A DNA stretch of 64,000 nt from JAAYZX01 sp040770645 (GTDB lineage Bacteria; Actinomycetota; Thermoleophilia; RBG-16-64-13): contig JAXGIS010000008.1 of the NCBI GenBank assembly GCA_040770645.1, forward strand, positions 31,413-95,412, given 5' to 3'. The notes beneath the pieces are model-generated. The model was not told the DNA's origin, ran no database searches, and saw only the letters and a list, made by a program, of their open reading frames with translations. Each line of letters starts with the position of its first letter. Position 1 is the stretch's first letter. The translations under genes were made by a program, and so were the position numbers. Positions 63,836 through 64,000 of this stretch are shown in pieces.

Positions 63836-64000
63836 ACCGCGGGATAGTTCAGAGAGCGCTTCCCCAACTGCCGGAAAGGCGTATGGGTCCGCTGAACTGT
63901 CTGAGCCCAACAGAAGTGGAAGTCAGCCCGGTGATCGCGGTTAGTCAACTGCCCAGTGGCCTGCGATATGCAGAGTCATTCTGATTCGACCATTGGTCTC
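63836..64000. other. Window end, no gene seen
   Basis: 165 bp without a recognisable coding frame, hairpin or IS end. Confidence 0.5.

Overview
The window looks like chromosomal DNA from a high-GC, Gram-positive-type bacterium, most likely a deep-branching actinobacterium of the Coriobacteriia/Thermoleophilia/Geothermincolia kind. This placement is inferred from gene content and order. The evidence is the block enolase - FtsB-like - polysaccharide deacetylase - DUF501/Ppx, an RsmA-IspE fusion, lipoproteins with long Thr-rich linkers, frequent GTG/TTG starts and ATGA start/stop overlaps. No rRNA or species marker is present.

Layout. Positions 1-14.5 kb carry small metabolic and transport genes: a CorA-like start, a tandem universal stress protein, hisI, cinA, a MacB/LolCD-type exporter, a pyruvate-kinase C-domain-like protein, a second ABC exporter with a broken ATPase, a broken OFA-type MFS transporter, a hydrolase, an SLH protein, a GNAT protein, a ZIP metal transporter, a Zn-ribbon/Nudix/helical fusion and a methyltransferase. 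Positions 14.7-21.2 kb (minus strand) hold a branched-chain-type (Liv) importer followed by an AMP-forming acyl-CoA ligase; three of its six genes are frame-disrupted. Diverging from it are a small HTH regulator and trpD, then a WecA/TagO-type glycosyl-phosphotransferase, a DEAD-box helicase, a large PEPCK/HPr-kinase-like P-loop protein of unknown role and a TrpXYZ-type importer. Positions 31-33.6 kb hold an internally deleted K+/H+ antiporter remnant, an SMR efflux protein and a class V aminotransferase.

Positions 33.9-54.5 kb (minus strand) are a dense housekeeping block: tRNA-Leu, DUF501-Ppx fusion, polysaccharide deacetylase, FtsB-like, pyk, eno, mazG, a SurA/PrsA-like foldase, mfd, pth, prs, a shortened glmU, tRNA-Gln, rsmA-ispE, tatD, metG and rsmI. 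Positions 54.7-59.7 kb (plus strand) are a BMP-type nucleoside importer. From 59.75 kb to the end is an insertion-sequence pile-up: IS630, IS5-like, an IS3 element of the IS2 group and the tail of another IS3 transposase, all disrupted.

Two themes cut across the window. First, many conserved genes, including the normally essential prs, carry 1-2 base indels, usually apparent deletions, that break the frame. This looks more like sequence or assembly error than decay, although some genes (antiporter, IS copies) may be genuinely dead. Second, all three binding-protein-dependent importers (Liv, TrpXYZ, BMP) have a strong hairpin directly after the binding-protein gene and before the membrane/ATPase genes, suggesting shared control of subunit ratio. 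No CRISPR array, prophage or recognisable defence island was seen. The most unusual items are a codon-phased 36-bp perfect palindrome inside rsmA-ispE, the unusual domain fusions, and the uncharacterised P-loop protein.
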